Source of the DNA: an uncultured Aquimarina sp.
GTDB lineage: Bacteria > Bacteroidota > Bacteroidia > Flavobacteriales > Flavobacteriaceae
Direction: 5' to 3'
DNA length: 64,000 nucleotides
NCBI GenBank assembly: GCA_947496555.1
Contig: CANMDH010000010.1
Coordinates: 1 to 64,000, forward strand
A program made the position numbers and the translations under genes. Positions 1 to 9,536 of the stretch are shown piece after piece; within the stretch, counting starts at the first letter, position 1; each line of letters starts with the position of its first letter. Under the pieces are notes generated by a model. The model was given only the letters and a program-made list of their open reading frames with translations, had not been told where the DNA came from and made no database searches.

Positions 1-43
1 CCAACAACTTTATATTAAATTTGGGGAGAGGATACCTCTGATT

Positions 44-1132
44 TTAAACACCAATTCCTCTGGGGCTAGCCCCAGAGGAATTGAAACAACAGACAGAGTT
101 TAATTTACATATCCCTTTTTTGGTGGTAATTAAAATCACACCGTTGGCACCTCTGGTACCATAAATTGCTGAGGATGAAACATCTTTAAGTACTTCTAAG
201 GATTTTATATCGTTTGGATTTATCTGTGAAATATTACCACTAAAAGGAACTCCATCCAAAACAATTAAAGGTTCATTATCAGCCGTTATAGAATTTTGCC
301 CTCTAATTCTGATACTCACATCACTATTTTCAGCATTTGATGAGTTATTGGTTATATATACTCCTGAAACTGATCCCTGCAGCGCCTGAGAGAAGTTAGT
401 ATTTGGTACACTTTCAAGCCGATATTCTTCTAATGTGGATACAGAACCTGTAACATCAATTCTTCTTTGAGTACCATACCCAACCACTACTATTTCATCA
501 AGCGTGGACGTATCTGGCTTAAAAGTATAATCAATGGTTTTTCTGCCATTGATTTCAATTTCTTCGGTTAAATAGCCTATGTAAGAGAATACCAGAATGG
601 TTGCATTATTAGCTATATTTAATGTATAATTCCCATCAAAATCAGATACTGCTCCATTGGATGTTCCTTTTACAATGATATTAGCCCCTGGAAGCGGCAT
701 GCCATTCTCGTCAGTTACAGTTCCTGTAATAATGCTTTGCAACGGAGCTGTTCGTTTTTTGGGGACTTTGTCCCGCCTTACATCAATATTATTATTGACC
801 TGCCTGAATCGCAACATTGTATTTTCGGATACAGTTTGTAAAATTTCTTCAATAGAAAGTGAAGTCTTTGGCAAGCTAATAACAACTTGATTATCAATAT
901 CATTCTTATCATATAAAAATACGAAGTCTGTTTTTTCTTCTATAGACTTCAATATTTTTTTTACACTCACTTTATTACTACCCAATGAAACATAAACTTC
1001 TTTGACACTTTTATACTTTTGTGCCTTTCCATGGTTAGCAATCAATAAGTTGACAAAAAACAAGGTAATAGTTAGAGTTCGTAGCATATGTTTAGAAATC
1101 GAAAAATTCGATTGCTGTAGTTTTTTTTTCAT
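44..1132 (-). pseudogene. Truncated SusC-family TonB-dependent receptor (N-terminal third only)
   Basis: SusC proteins are outer-membrane TonB-dependent transporters of about 1000 residues that import oligosaccharides. This frame keeps a signal peptide, an STN domain (about residues 38-110), a carboxypeptidase-regulatory-like domain and the start of the plug with the usual GTRGANGVILITTKKG motif. It then runs into about 18 unrelated residues encoded by a palindrome and stops. The beta-barrel is missing and no SusD follows within the window. I start it at the ATG at 1132 rather than 36 bases upstream because a normal signal peptide begins there. It follows a FecR gene on the same strand, the usual place for a sigma/anti-sigma controlled SusC. 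It is probably non-functional, or a remnant that could still signal through its STN domain. Confidence 0.85.
52..83. repeat. 32-bp perfect palindrome
   Basis: Two 16-base arms (CAATTCCTCTGGGGCT and its exact complement) meet without a loop. It lies inside the aberrant 3' end of the truncated SusC reading frame, just past the point where SusC-like coding stops. It could be a terminator-like hairpin or the end of an inserted repeat. There is no U-tract on either side. Confidence 0.75.
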
Positions 1133-1288
1133 AATTTTGTAATGTTTATTGATGCATTCATTAAACAAGCCGTGAGTATTATTTGTTCAATCAATTTTAA
1201 TAATCTCCGGCTCCTCATAAGAACAGTCTACTACCAATAGACTGTTCTTTATCTTTTTATGAAGTATTGGTTCTTTGATTCATACTTT

Positions 1289-2320
1289 TTAAAATTTAAA
1301 TTCTATTGTTTTTCTATTTATTTTATACTCGAAGTTTTCTGTAAATGACAATCTTTCAAGAACTCGTTCTAATTTTTGTTTTTTAAATTCGCCGGTAAGA
1401 TTCCATTTCTTGACAGGTTTATTTGTTAAGTGTATTTCAACCCCATACCATCTTTCTAACCTGGTTACAACCTCAGGTAATGAAGCATTCTTAAAGTACA
1501 GAATTTGATCTTTCCATGCCACAACTTCTTTCAAATCAAAAGATGTAATTTTGCTTTTTTGCTTCTTTATTGAATACACAAGTTGTTCTCCTGGTAAGGT
1601 GGTGTTCTTGGTTTTTAATGATTTATTTTCAATACTTATTTTCCCACTCACTAATGATACTTTAATCTCGTCGTTTTGAATACTGTAGGCATCTATATCA
1701 AATGAAGTTCCTAAAGCTGTAGTAATAAGACCAGACGAATTGACTCTAAATGGTCTTAGTGTATCCTTTACAACATCAAAAAATGCCTGACCGTCTAAAT
1801 TAACTACTCGCTCCTTAACTGTGAATTTTGATGGATATGTGAGTGTACTACCTGCATTAAGCCATACGGTAGTGCCGTCTGGAAGTTGAATTTTTGATTT
1901 CCGACCATTAGGATTTTCTTTAACTATATTAGAAACGACTTTTTGTTTCGATTTTTTTTCGAAAGAAGACATATAATTGTTTACGAAATATGTAGTGGTC
2001 AAAAGCATTACTAAAATCGCAGCTACTCGTAAAAAGATGAAAGATTTTGAGAATTCTTCAATTTTATCCATAGAAGATACTGAAGAAGTTTTTGAAAGAA
2101 TAAAATTCAAAGATTTCTCTTGAACTTCTTCATTAATGTGGTGCGTTTTGAAATTCATAGACAAGATAATCTCGCGAGCTTTTATGAGCATTTCTCTTTT
2201 CTCTGGATATAACTGTAACCATTTCAGCCAAAAAACATCCAATTCAGGATCTGGGCTTTTGACCCATCTCACGAACTCTTCGTCGGTTAAAAAATCTTCT
2301 ATATTCTTTTTAATATTCAT
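1289..2320 (-). CDS. FecR-family anti-sigma factor
   Basis: This is a 343-residue inner-membrane anti-sigma factor. It has a cytoplasmic N-terminal domain, one membrane segment at about residues 95-113, a periplasmic FecR domain (about 130-235, with the LPDGTTVWLNAGSTLTYP signature) and a C-terminal DUF4974 domain (about 275-343). Such proteins relay substrate sensing by an STN-bearing SusC to an ECF sigma factor. It lies directly upstream of the truncated SusC. The likely cognate sigma gene (4705-5340) is separated from it by a GH127-type enzyme gene, which is an unusual order. If the SusC is dead, the sensing circuit may have lost its receptor. Confidence 0.93.
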   Translation of the reverse strand: MNIKKNIEDFLTDEEFVRWVKSPDPELDVFWLKWLQLYPEKREMLIKAREIILSMNFKTHHINEEVQEKSLNFILSKTSSVSSMDKIEEFSKSFIFLRVAAILVMLLTTTYFVNNYMSSFEKKSKQKVVSNIVKENPNGRKSKIQLPDGTTVWLNAGSTLTYPSKFTVKERVVNLDGQAFFDVVKDTLRPFRVNSSGLITTALGTSFDIDAYSIQNDEIKVSLVSGKISIENKSLKTKNTTLPGEQLVYSIKKQKSKITSFDLKEVVAWKDQILYFKNASLPEVVTRLERWYGVEIHLTNKPVKKWNLTGEFKKQKLERVLERLSFTENFEYKINRKTIEFKF

Positions 2321-2453
2321 TCCTATTGTAGGTTACTATTATAGATAAGACAGTTTTTACCTAAATAACACTGTATTTTCTCATCTTTTTTATTAATTTA
2401 TTTTATTTTTAAAAATATTTCTTAGGTAAGACCATTCATATTGCTCATAGGAT

Positions 2454-4550
2454 CTATCTTTTATCTCTTTTTGGCAACATAGGAAATATCGTTATGCGAA
2501 GTTTGGCACTGCCATAAGGAATTAATGTTATCACCTCAGATTCATCATCAACATCTTGAGTAGATTTGAGATCTGGTAGCGGTGGAGTAAAGGAAAAATT
2601 TCCGTTCTTTTTAAAATCACTTCTCTCCTTCCATACTGTCTTGCCGTTATTTTGTATAGGCACGTTCATTGCATAAAAAACCGTATCCTTTTCTATCATC
2701 TTCCAATCACGAATCTTTTTTGCCGGAACTTTAATAGAAATTGGAGCCGTATTTGCGCTCCAGGGGTTAAGATTCCATTTTTCTTGTATGATTTCAATTT
2801 GATCTTCTATATCTGTGTCTTCAAATGCTAATGCATAATTCCAATCACTCTCGGCGGTTACATGGTAGGCCGGAAAATCTTTGGTAGATTTTGCATTATT
2901 CTTATCAGGTTCTAGAGCTTGCCAATTTTCATCTATTTTTAAAGCATAAACCAATGGACCTCTTTCTACCGCGACCCCATTATTTGGCCATTTACTCAAT
3001 TGCGCTCTTTGTGGTAATAAAAGGGTAATTTTATCTCCTTTAACAAAATTTCTTTGTACAGAATAATAGTTTCCTGGTTGATACGTCTGTTTAGAAACTT
3101 CACCATTTATAATAACTTTTGGTGCTGTACACCATCTTGGAATTCTAAATGTAAACGAAAAATCAACTGATTTCTCAGGAAAAAACTCAAATTCAATATC
3201 CTCAGAAAAAGGGTACCGAGTATTCTCCTTTATATTCACCTGAGTACCATTAATTTTACCGTTCCATTCTGATGGACCATACATGGTGGCTACAATACCT
3301 TTTTCATTCTCTTTCATCCATAACCTGGACACATAATTAGGCATAATACGATTCACGTTTCCGGGACAACATTCTGTGAACTGATTAGGACCAAACATCA
3401 TCGCTGTATTCCCTCTAAAAAACTTATTATGATTAGAAGTTGAGTCAAGAATAACCTGATTAGGACCCGATAAATATTGCAATGCTTTAAAGTCTGAAGT
3501 AACAGCACCTGGTGCGGCGTTAAACATTGCTTTTTCTATTTTATCGGCATACGAGACCTCTGCTGTGGCCATAAGTAGATATCCCAGGCTCCATGAATAA
3601 TCCGCAATATCACATGTTTCATGGGTTTGAAGTGAATGAGGCGGGGTTCGCAAATGCTCTGAAGATACGTTCACACCATCTACCATAAGATAATACGTAT
3701 CTATATTATCGTAAGCAGCTATTGAAGGCTTCAGATATTTGGTATCACCACTATATGTATATAAAATTGATCCAAGTTTGGCTATTTCATTGTAGGTAAC
3801 ACCATGCTCATAAACGGGTTTGGATTCTAAAAAGCTAGAAGCTGTTACTGGGCGATCCATAAACCCCTCATAATTCATTTTATTATAAATGTTTGTTGCC
3901 AGGGTATACAGCGTAGTGTCTTCAGTTTTTTGATACAACCAAAGCATATTTTCAATATTCAATTGATCTCTAATTTCATGAAAATTTTCTTCATTCTGAT
4001 TCAAGTAAAAGCTTTTCATTTTCTGAAGAATTATTGGATCTTTTGTCACCTCATATTCTCTCATCAATGCCCTAAAATATACCGCATGTACCCATCTGTG
4101 TTTGTTTTTGTTTTTCTTTAAATACGAGGGGCCAATAAAATGATCTGTTCCTGTTTTTTCAAGTACTGGATAAATTTTGGATTTTGCTTTATTGATTAAA
4201 AAATCATCGTCTAATAAATATCCTGTGGTTAACATCCCATCGATCCAATATCCGGTTTGCTCATAAGGCCACCAACTAGAACTATCGACTACCTTTTGTG
4301 CCCAACCTGCACTATCAAAAGGGTAACCAGCTTCTTCAAGATGACCGGTTAATCCGTTTTTTTGATTGATCAGATATTGTTTAAGCCATCCTTTTGGTTT
4401 TATTTCATGAATCGATAGCTGATAAAATTTACCATGGTATGCTATTTGTTTAGCTTTGATATCTTTATCACCTGATTCTTTACAAGAAAATAAAAGCAAA
4501 AAGCAAAAGATGACTACTATATAGTGAAATGTTTCGCGTACCTTCTTCAT
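2454..4550 (-). CDS. GH127-type (DUF1680) glycoside hydrolase lipoprotein
   Basis: The 698-residue protein has a lipoprotein signal ending at Cys23 (LLFSC), so it is probably anchored in a membrane facing the periplasm or surface. It is a DUF1680/GH127-like (alpha/alpha) barrel protein. The family zinc site is visible as E311-x-C313 (in HETCDIADYSW) and the Cys pair C394-C395 (in ECCPGNVNR). GH127 includes beta-L-arabinofuranosidases; members in carrageenan loci of marine flavobacteria remove 3,6-anhydro-D-galactose. With GH110, GH2 and sulfatases nearby the second activity is attractive, but this is inference. The gene is inserted between an ECF sigma gene and its likely FecR partner and was probably co-transcribed with them. 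Confidence 0.85.
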   Translation of the reverse strand: MKKVRETFHYIVVIFCFLLLFSCKESGDKDIKAKQIAYHGKFYQLSIHEIKPKGWLKQYLINQKNGLTGHLEEAGYPFDSAGWAQKVVDSSSWWPYEQTGYWIDGMLTTGYLLDDDFLINKAKSKIYPVLEKTGTDHFIGPSYLKKNKNKHRWVHAVYFRALMREYEVTKDPIILQKMKSFYLNQNEENFHEIRDQLNIENMLWLYQKTEDTTLYTLATNIYNKMNYEGFMDRPVTASSFLESKPVYEHGVTYNEIAKLGSILYTYSGDTKYLKPSIAAYDNIDTYYLMVDGVNVSSEHLRTPPHSLQTHETCDIADYSWSLGYLLMATAEVSYADKIEKAMFNAAPGAVTSDFKALQYLSGPNQVILDSTSNHNKFFRGNTAMMFGPNQFTECCPGNVNRIMPNYVSRLWMKENEKGIVATMYGPSEWNGKINGTQVNIKENTRYPFSEDIEFEFFPEKSVDFSFTFRIPRWCTAPKVIINGEVSKQTYQPGNYYSVQRNFVKGDKITLLLPQRAQLSKWPNNGVAVERGPLVYALKIDENWQALEPDKNNAKSTKDFPAYHVTAESDWNYALAFEDTDIEDQIEIIQEKWNLNPWSANTAPISIKVPAKKIRDWKMIEKDTVFYAMNVPIQNNGKTVWKERSDFKKNGNFSFTPPLPDLKSTQDVDDESEVITLIPYGSAKLRITIFPMLPKRDKR

Positions 4551-4704
4551 AATTTTTAGGCTTTAAGTTTTACTGCTTCATTTGTAAGGTGGAATCCCTT
4601 AATTCAAATGCTACGTCGGGTATAGATAGAAGTAATTTTTTGGATAAATGACACCTGTTTAACAGGATAATTTTAATAAAGTTTAGAATATTACTATATA
4701 GTAG

Positions 4705-5340
4705 TTACTCACAACTTTTTCTAAGTGCTTTTAAAGCGATGTAAGCTTTATTTCTAACGCTTTTAATATTGGCGAAATCCATTATTTCTTTGATTTCCTG
4801 ATATCCCATTTGTTCATAAAAAAAATAATAGATTACTTCTCTTTGTCTTTTCGGAAGTGTTTTGAGGGCTCGATTTAAACGTTCGATCTTTTCTTCAGTA
4901 AGTTGCTTTGCAATGAGATGATATTCGTATGAAAAAGTAAAATGAAAATTGTTCCCCTCTTCTAGAGATCCATTCCAAAAACGTTTTCTTGAAGATTTTA
5001 TATACTGTAATATTTTTCTTCTTGTCGCCTTGTAGAGGTATAATTTAATGGAAGTAGTGTCGGATAATCTTTTCCGAGTTCTTCTTATATCTATAAATAA
5101 ATCCTGAATACTATCTTCGACCAAATTTACATCCTTAGAAAACTGCAAACCATAATTATAAAGACTTTTAAAATTAGTTTTATAAATATGTATGAAGGCT
5201 GATTCATTTCCAGACTTGAATTGTTTCCAAATCTCGATATCTGCCATATTCTCGAATGAAGATGGCTTTTCCTTTTGAAGATAATTGTCTCGATCTTTAT
5301 CGAAAGGTAAGGATGCCTTCTTTATCATAAGAAATAACAA
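4705..5340 (-). CDS. ECF RNA polymerase sigma factor
   Basis: The 211-residue frame contains sigma-70 region 2 (IWKQFKSGNESAFIHIYK through DLFIDIRRTRKR) and a region 4 helix-turn-helix (LPKRQREVIYYFFYEQMGYQEI). It is the class of extracytoplasmic-function sigma factor that Bacteroidota pair with FecR and SusC. Homologues usually begin near the second or third methionine (Met32, MADIEIWKQFK), so the true start may be at 5247; the longer start has no obvious support. It most likely works with the FecR encoded at 1289-2320, with the GH127 gene in between. Confidence 0.9.
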   Translation of the reverse strand: MLFLMIKKASLPFDKDRDNYLQKEKPSSFENMADIEIWKQFKSGNESAFIHIYKTNFKSLYNYGLQFSKDVNLVEDSIQDLFIDIRRTRKRLSDTTSIKLYLYKATRRKILQYIKSSRKRFWNGSLEEGNNFHFTFSYEYHLIAKQLTEEKIERLNRALKTLPKRQREVIYYFFYEQMGYQEIKEIMDFANIKSVRNKAYIALKALRKSCE

Positions 5341-5423
5341 TTAATAGGTTATTAAATATAGTGAAATTTATAAGTATGTTAATTTTCAATAGAGACATAA
5401 CGTTTTTTATACATTTTAAAATA

Positions 5424-6296
5424 TTAGAAATCATTATGTATCTTCATGTATTCTATCGCATATCTTTTTCCCATCATTTGAACAGAACTGCGATCAAAAT
5501 GATAGCCGTCAAAAGTTGTAAGGTCTCGCATTAAAACTAACCCCATATCCTTATCTTGTTCAGAAACTTTTTTGAGAATCTGATTAATTAATTTTCTATT
5601 AGCCTGATTATCCGTATCGTTTATATTTTTACCCAATTCACCTATAATAATAGGTAGTGATTTATTTCCTATATCCTCTCGAAATGATTGTATTAGTTTT
5701 AAAAAATCATCTTGATAACTTACTGTATTCTCATCTTTGGCATCGCTTTCTCCCTGATGCCATAATATTCCTTTTATAGTTCCGTATTTATTTGCAAAAT
5801 TTACTTTTTCTCTTAGATTAGTATATAAATACACATTCTTACGCAAAGAATCTCCCAACCATTCTTTTATAGAGGTTCCCCCAACCGCACATGGTAATAA
5901 TGCAATATGTACCGAATCATTCACATTTTTTAATATTTCTTCAGCAAATGATCGTCCACAATCCAAACCCATTAATTTTGGCTTATAACGATGCAATGGT
6001 TCTTTTGCTAATGCCCATTTATTATCTTGAGTTACTGTCAAAATTCTTGGATTTGGGATTGTGTCCTTAGGAGTAATAAAGGCTCGTCCAGCCATATTGG
6101 ATTGCCCTGCCATAACAAAAATCCATAGCTTGTCTCTTGGAGGCAAAGTAGATACTGATTCTATTGTCTTCGGTAGATTTACTTGATGATCCTTCTTTTT
6201 ATTAACATCTGAAACACTTTTTTGTGCAAAAATTGATGGTAAGCTCATGATGAACCCTAAGAAAAATAATAAATCATATTTGTAACTACTCTTCAT
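5424..6296 (-). CDS. SASA-domain carbohydrate esterase (sialate O-acetylesterase-like)
   Basis: The 290-residue protein has a signal peptide ending near FAQK (about residue 25). It carries SGNH-hydrolase motifs of the SASA (DUF303/CE6-like) family: the nucleophile block GQSNMAG with Ser66, the ILWHQGESD block (residues 177-184) and a C-terminal DGYHFD. Such enzymes remove O-acetyl groups from glycans in the periplasm or outside the cell. The start overlaps the end of the upstream sulfatase gene by 11 bases, so the two are translationally coupled. The natural substrate is unknown; an acetylated algal polysaccharide is likely. Confidence 0.87.
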   Translation of the reverse strand: MKSSYKYDLLFFLGFIMSLPSIFAQKSVSDVNKKKDHQVNLPKTIESVSTLPPRDKLWIFVMAGQSNMAGRAFITPKDTIPNPRILTVTQDNKWALAKEPLHRYKPKLMGLDCGRSFAEEILKNVNDSVHIALLPCAVGGTSIKEWLGDSLRKNVYLYTNLREKVNFANKYGTIKGILWHQGESDAKDENTVSYQDDFLKLIQSFREDIGNKSLPIIIGELGKNINDTDNQANRKLINQILKKVSEQDKDMGLVLMRDLTTFDGYHFDRSSVQMMGKRYAIEYMKIHNDF

Positions 6297-7851
6297 TTAT
6301 TATGTTATTTAAAACTTCTTGAATTTCAATGACTTTCTCTGTATGCGTATCGGCAAGATTATTGGTTTCTTCCGGGTCAGTTTCAAGATTATATAATTTG
6401 GGAATCGTATCAATACCTGATTCTATTTTTTTTATGGTATCTACCCACTTATACTCTTTTTCAGAAGGCATTATATATTTCCATTTTCCATATCTTAATC
6501 CATACGTATACGATTCTTCTAACATTATTTGTCTGCCCACTTCTGATTCGCCCAGGATCACATCGATCATATCTTCACTATCTAATAATGAGTTTTTATT
6601 GTGATCAATGTTTAAAAGAGAAGCAATAGATGTATACATATCAACCTGACTCCAAAGCGCTTCACTTTCTTTAGGTTTTATTGTACCCGGCCAATACGAT
6701 ACTGTAGGCACTCTAGTTCCTCCTTCAAAAGCACTATATTTTCCACCACGAAAAATACCTGAAGGCTGGTGGTTTCCTAACTTCTCTTCAGCCATATCTT
6801 CATAACCATCATTAAGAACTGGTCCATTATCGCTAGTAAAAATCACTAGTGTATTTTTTTCAATTTTTAACCGTTTCAATGTATTTATGATTTCTCCAAC
6901 GACCCAGTCCATTTGTACTATAGCATCACCTCTGAGTCCCATGGTGCTCTTACCAACAAACCTAGTATGGGGTGCCCTGGGTACATGAATGTCATGAAAT
7001 GAAAAATAGAGAAAAAAAGGATTGCTCTTATTTTTATCTATAAATCGAGTTGCCTTGGCCAATAAGACATCGCTCATTTCTTCATCTACAATTTCTGCAC
7101 GTTTTCCTCCTCCCATAAAACCTATACGACTTATACCATTAATTATAGCACCACTATGTTGTTGATCTGCCTTTTGCTTTAATAATTCAGGATGTGTAAT
7201 ACCTGTTGGCCTTTGATAAGGGTTGGTATCATTTGGGTTATCTGTAAAAGAAATTTTTAATGAATCATTCTTATCTAGACTGACTACGCTATAATTTTCT
7301 ACGTATACACTTGGCACTCTATCACCAGTAGATGGAAGCAAATAACTATAGTCGAATCCTATTTCTAGTGGTCCTGGTTTTATTTCCTTATTCCAATCAA
7401 CTTTACCATCCCCTAAACCCAAATGCCATTTTCCTACAACGGCAGTTTTGTATCCTTCTTCTTGTAGCATTGAAGGTAATGTAGGAGTATCCGAATCTAT
7501 TAAAAGTGATGCATCCCCTGGCAGAACTTTTGCCTTCTTTCTAAAGGCATATTTGCCGGTAAGTAAAGAATATCGAGAAGGAGTACAGGTAGCTGCAGCA
7601 CTATGGGCATCAGTAAATTTGACCCCATTTCTGGCTAAATAATCTATATTAGGTGTCTTGACTCCTTCTGCACCATAAATCCCAACATCACCGTACCCCA
7701 AATCATCTGCATATAAGATAATGATATTAGGTTTTTCAATAGTATCCTCATTAATGGAAGAATTGCAAGAAAAACATAGTATGATTAAAATCACGATACT
7801 ATGTATTCTCACATTTGTACTATTTATAAAGCATTTGTAAAGAATCATCAA
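6286..7851 (-). CDS. Family S1 sulfatase lipoprotein (paralogue of 27312-28865)
   Basis: This 521-residue formylglycine sulfatase has a lipoprotein signal (LCFSC, Cys29), the metal-binding start KPNIIILYADDLGYGD and the modification motif C89-T-P-S-R. The downstream KWHLGLG and the FTSDNGP metal block are intact. It hydrolyses sulfate esters on glycans, probably at the cell surface or in the periplasm, after maturation by an anaerobic or aerobic sulfatase-maturing enzyme encoded elsewhere. It is clearly a close paralogue of the sulfatase at 27312-28865 (shared YSLLTG, VLPGD, KPGPLE and TGDRVP blocks), suggesting a duplication within the locus. It overlaps the downstream esterase gene. Confidence 0.95.
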   Translation of the reverse strand: MMILYKCFINSTNVRIHSIVILIILCFSCNSSINEDTIEKPNIIILYADDLGYGDVGIYGAEGVKTPNIDYLARNGVKFTDAHSAAATCTPSRYSLLTGKYAFRKKAKVLPGDASLLIDSDTPTLPSMLQEEGYKTAVVGKWHLGLGDGKVDWNKEIKPGPLEIGFDYSYLLPSTGDRVPSVYVENYSVVSLDKNDSLKISFTDNPNDTNPYQRPTGITHPELLKQKADQQHSGAIINGISRIGFMGGGKRAEIVDEEMSDVLLAKATRFIDKNKSNPFFLYFSFHDIHVPRAPHTRFVGKSTMGLRGDAIVQMDWVVGEIINTLKRLKIEKNTLVIFTSDNGPVLNDGYEDMAEEKLGNHQPSGIFRGGKYSAFEGGTRVPTVSYWPGTIKPKESEALWSQVDMYTSIASLLNIDHNKNSLLDSEDMIDVILGESEVGRQIMLEESYTYGLRYGKWKYIMPSEKEYKWVDTIKKIESGIDTIPKLYNLETDPEETNNLADTHTEKVIEIQEVLNNIINEE

Positions 7852-7947
7852 TATTATAAGATAAATCTTGTGAATATGACATCGTTATTTATGAATTAAT
7901 TATTAAAGTATTGATCTACATTAAATTAAAAATATAATAGATAAGCT

Positions 7948-7999
7948 CTCTGAACCCACTTCAATCCTGCCGTTTGGCAGGATTGAAGTGGGTTCAGAG
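7948..7999. terminator. Long perfect hairpin downstream of the 8047-9522 sulfatase
   Basis: Two perfectly complementary 24-base arms (7948-7971 and 7976-7999) enclose a GTTT loop. The hairpin lies between two minus-strand sulfatase genes. No U-run follows directly on either strand, so it may be a transcript-stabilising or processing hairpin as much as a terminator. Confidence 0.65.
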
Positions 8000-8046
8000 T
8001 ATTTCGTCGATGCACCTTCTACTCTCGCGTTAAAAATATCCAAGTA

Positions 8047-9522
8047 TCACCAAAGCGCGTAAGGATGTTTCATATCACTTTTTGGTTCACGAAAAATCCA
8101 TGGTTTAAAACCTTCCAGATGTTTTTCCCATTCTTCTAGGGATCGTGTTGGATAATTTGAAGACCAACCTCCTTTTCTAAACTCCTCACTAACACCTTTA
8201 TCTTTTACTTCGGCTCTCCATTTATTTAGTTCAGTTAATAATGCTTTTTGAATAGAATCATAGGTAGCGTTTCCCGCAAGGTTATTCAGTTCCCATGGAT
8301 CGGTCATCAAATCGTACAATTCGAATTCAGGTTTGGAATCGGACATAAACTGGCGCAGTTCGGGATTCAATTCTCCTTTTAGATTCATTATATTAAGTTC
8401 TGCCAGGACAGGGTAGTAAGCCTCCTTGTACTTATTATATTGGCAATATGGGCGCTCAGGAAGAAGATTGTGGATGAGTTTGTATTTTTTTGACCTAATA
8501 GTTCGCATAGCATCATACGTACTATCCATTTTATCGCGAGAAGCAAAAATATATTCTCGATTAGCCAAATCATCGCCAAAAAGATTTTTCCCATGTAGTT
8601 GTGTTGTAGTTTTTACACTTGCTGCTTCCAAAATAGTCCTTGTAATGTCGAGTGTTGAAACCAAAGCATCAGATACCTGGTTGTTCTCTATTTTCTCTGG
8701 CCAACGTACAATCAGAGGTACCTGAATACCTCCATCATATAGGAATTGCTTTCCTCTGGGCATACATCTGCCATTATCTCCCATTATAAAAACTATTGTG
8801 TTTTCATAAAGTCCTTCTTCTTTTAATCGATCTAAAACTGTCTTGACTTCGCGATCGGTAACTTGCATAGCTTCTAATCCGTTGGCCCAATCACGTTTGG
8901 CCAAATCAGTTTGTGGATAATACGGAGGCAACCTTACCTCTGTTATGTCGATAGGATCTATCGAATCACGTTTCCAGGGTCGATGAGTTTTCTGAAACGT
9001 GATTTGAGCAAAAAAGGGTTGGTTCTTGTCACGTTGATTCCAATCTGTACCTTGAAATAAATCTCCTTCATATAAAAAATTAAGATCTGTCTTTTTATCA
9101 AGCATCAGACAAGTAAAGTATCCTTTTTCAGATAACAGTTGGGTTATTGGTTTAATACCATAAGGCAGAGGCTTTTTCTTGAATCCAAACTTTGCTGCAG
9201 TCCTATGTTGCTCTGCACCAATATAATTCTGGTAATAACCTGTCATCATAGCAGATCTTGACGGAGAACATACTGGTGAAGTACTGAAGCATTTAGTATA
9301 CATAATCCCTTGCTGAGCGAAATTATCGATATGCGGTGTTTCAATTCCAGGCTCATTATAACAAGAAAGTTGAGTACCCCAATCTTCTAGCATAATCCAT
9401 ACAATATTAGGTTGAGATTTTATTGTCGATGTATTACGAGTGTCTGCACAAGAAACCATCATTAATATAGATAATAATGAGACAAATAAATAAGGTTTCG
9501 AGAAAAGCTTTGAGTCTTTCAT
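8047..9522 (-). CDS. Family S1 sulfatase lipoprotein
   Basis: The 491-residue protein has a lipoprotein signal (MMVSC, Cys25) and the sulfatase start NIVWIMLEDWGTQ. The formylglycine motif is C85-S-P-S-R, followed by AMMTGYYQNYIGAEQHR and the C-terminal-side metal block FIMGDNGRCMPRGK. The layout resembles the N-sulfoglucosamine sulfohydrolase/heparan-sulfatase-like branch of S1, but the substrate cannot be read from sequence. It differs strongly from the sulfatase encoded next door at 6286-7851, so the two probably remove sulfate from different positions. The next gene upstream (SDR) ends 14 bases before it, so they are probably co-transcribed. Confidence 0.94.
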   Translation of the reverse strand: MKDSKLFSKPYLFVSLLSILMMVSCADTRNTSTIKSQPNIVWIMLEDWGTQLSCYNEPGIETPHIDNFAQQGIMYTKCFSTSPVCSPSRSAMMTGYYQNYIGAEQHRTAAKFGFKKKPLPYGIKPITQLLSEKGYFTCLMLDKKTDLNFLYEGDLFQGTDWNQRDKNQPFFAQITFQKTHRPWKRDSIDPIDITEVRLPPYYPQTDLAKRDWANGLEAMQVTDREVKTVLDRLKEEGLYENTIVFIMGDNGRCMPRGKQFLYDGGIQVPLIVRWPEKIENNQVSDALVSTLDITRTILEAASVKTTTQLHGKNLFGDDLANREYIFASRDKMDSTYDAMRTIRSKKYKLIHNLLPERPYCQYNKYKEAYYPVLAELNIMNLKGELNPELRQFMSDSKPEFELYDLMTDPWELNNLAGNATYDSIQKALLTELNKWRAEVKDKGVSEEFRKGGWSSNYPTRSLEEWEKHLEGFKPWIFREPKSDMKHPYALW

Positions 9523-9536
9523 AAGGTTTTCGGGTT

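Noticed and set aside
52-90. Palindrome followed by ATTGAAAC, resembling the end of a CRISPR repeat
   Set aside because: Only one copy exists and no regularly spaced repeats or cas genes are nearby.
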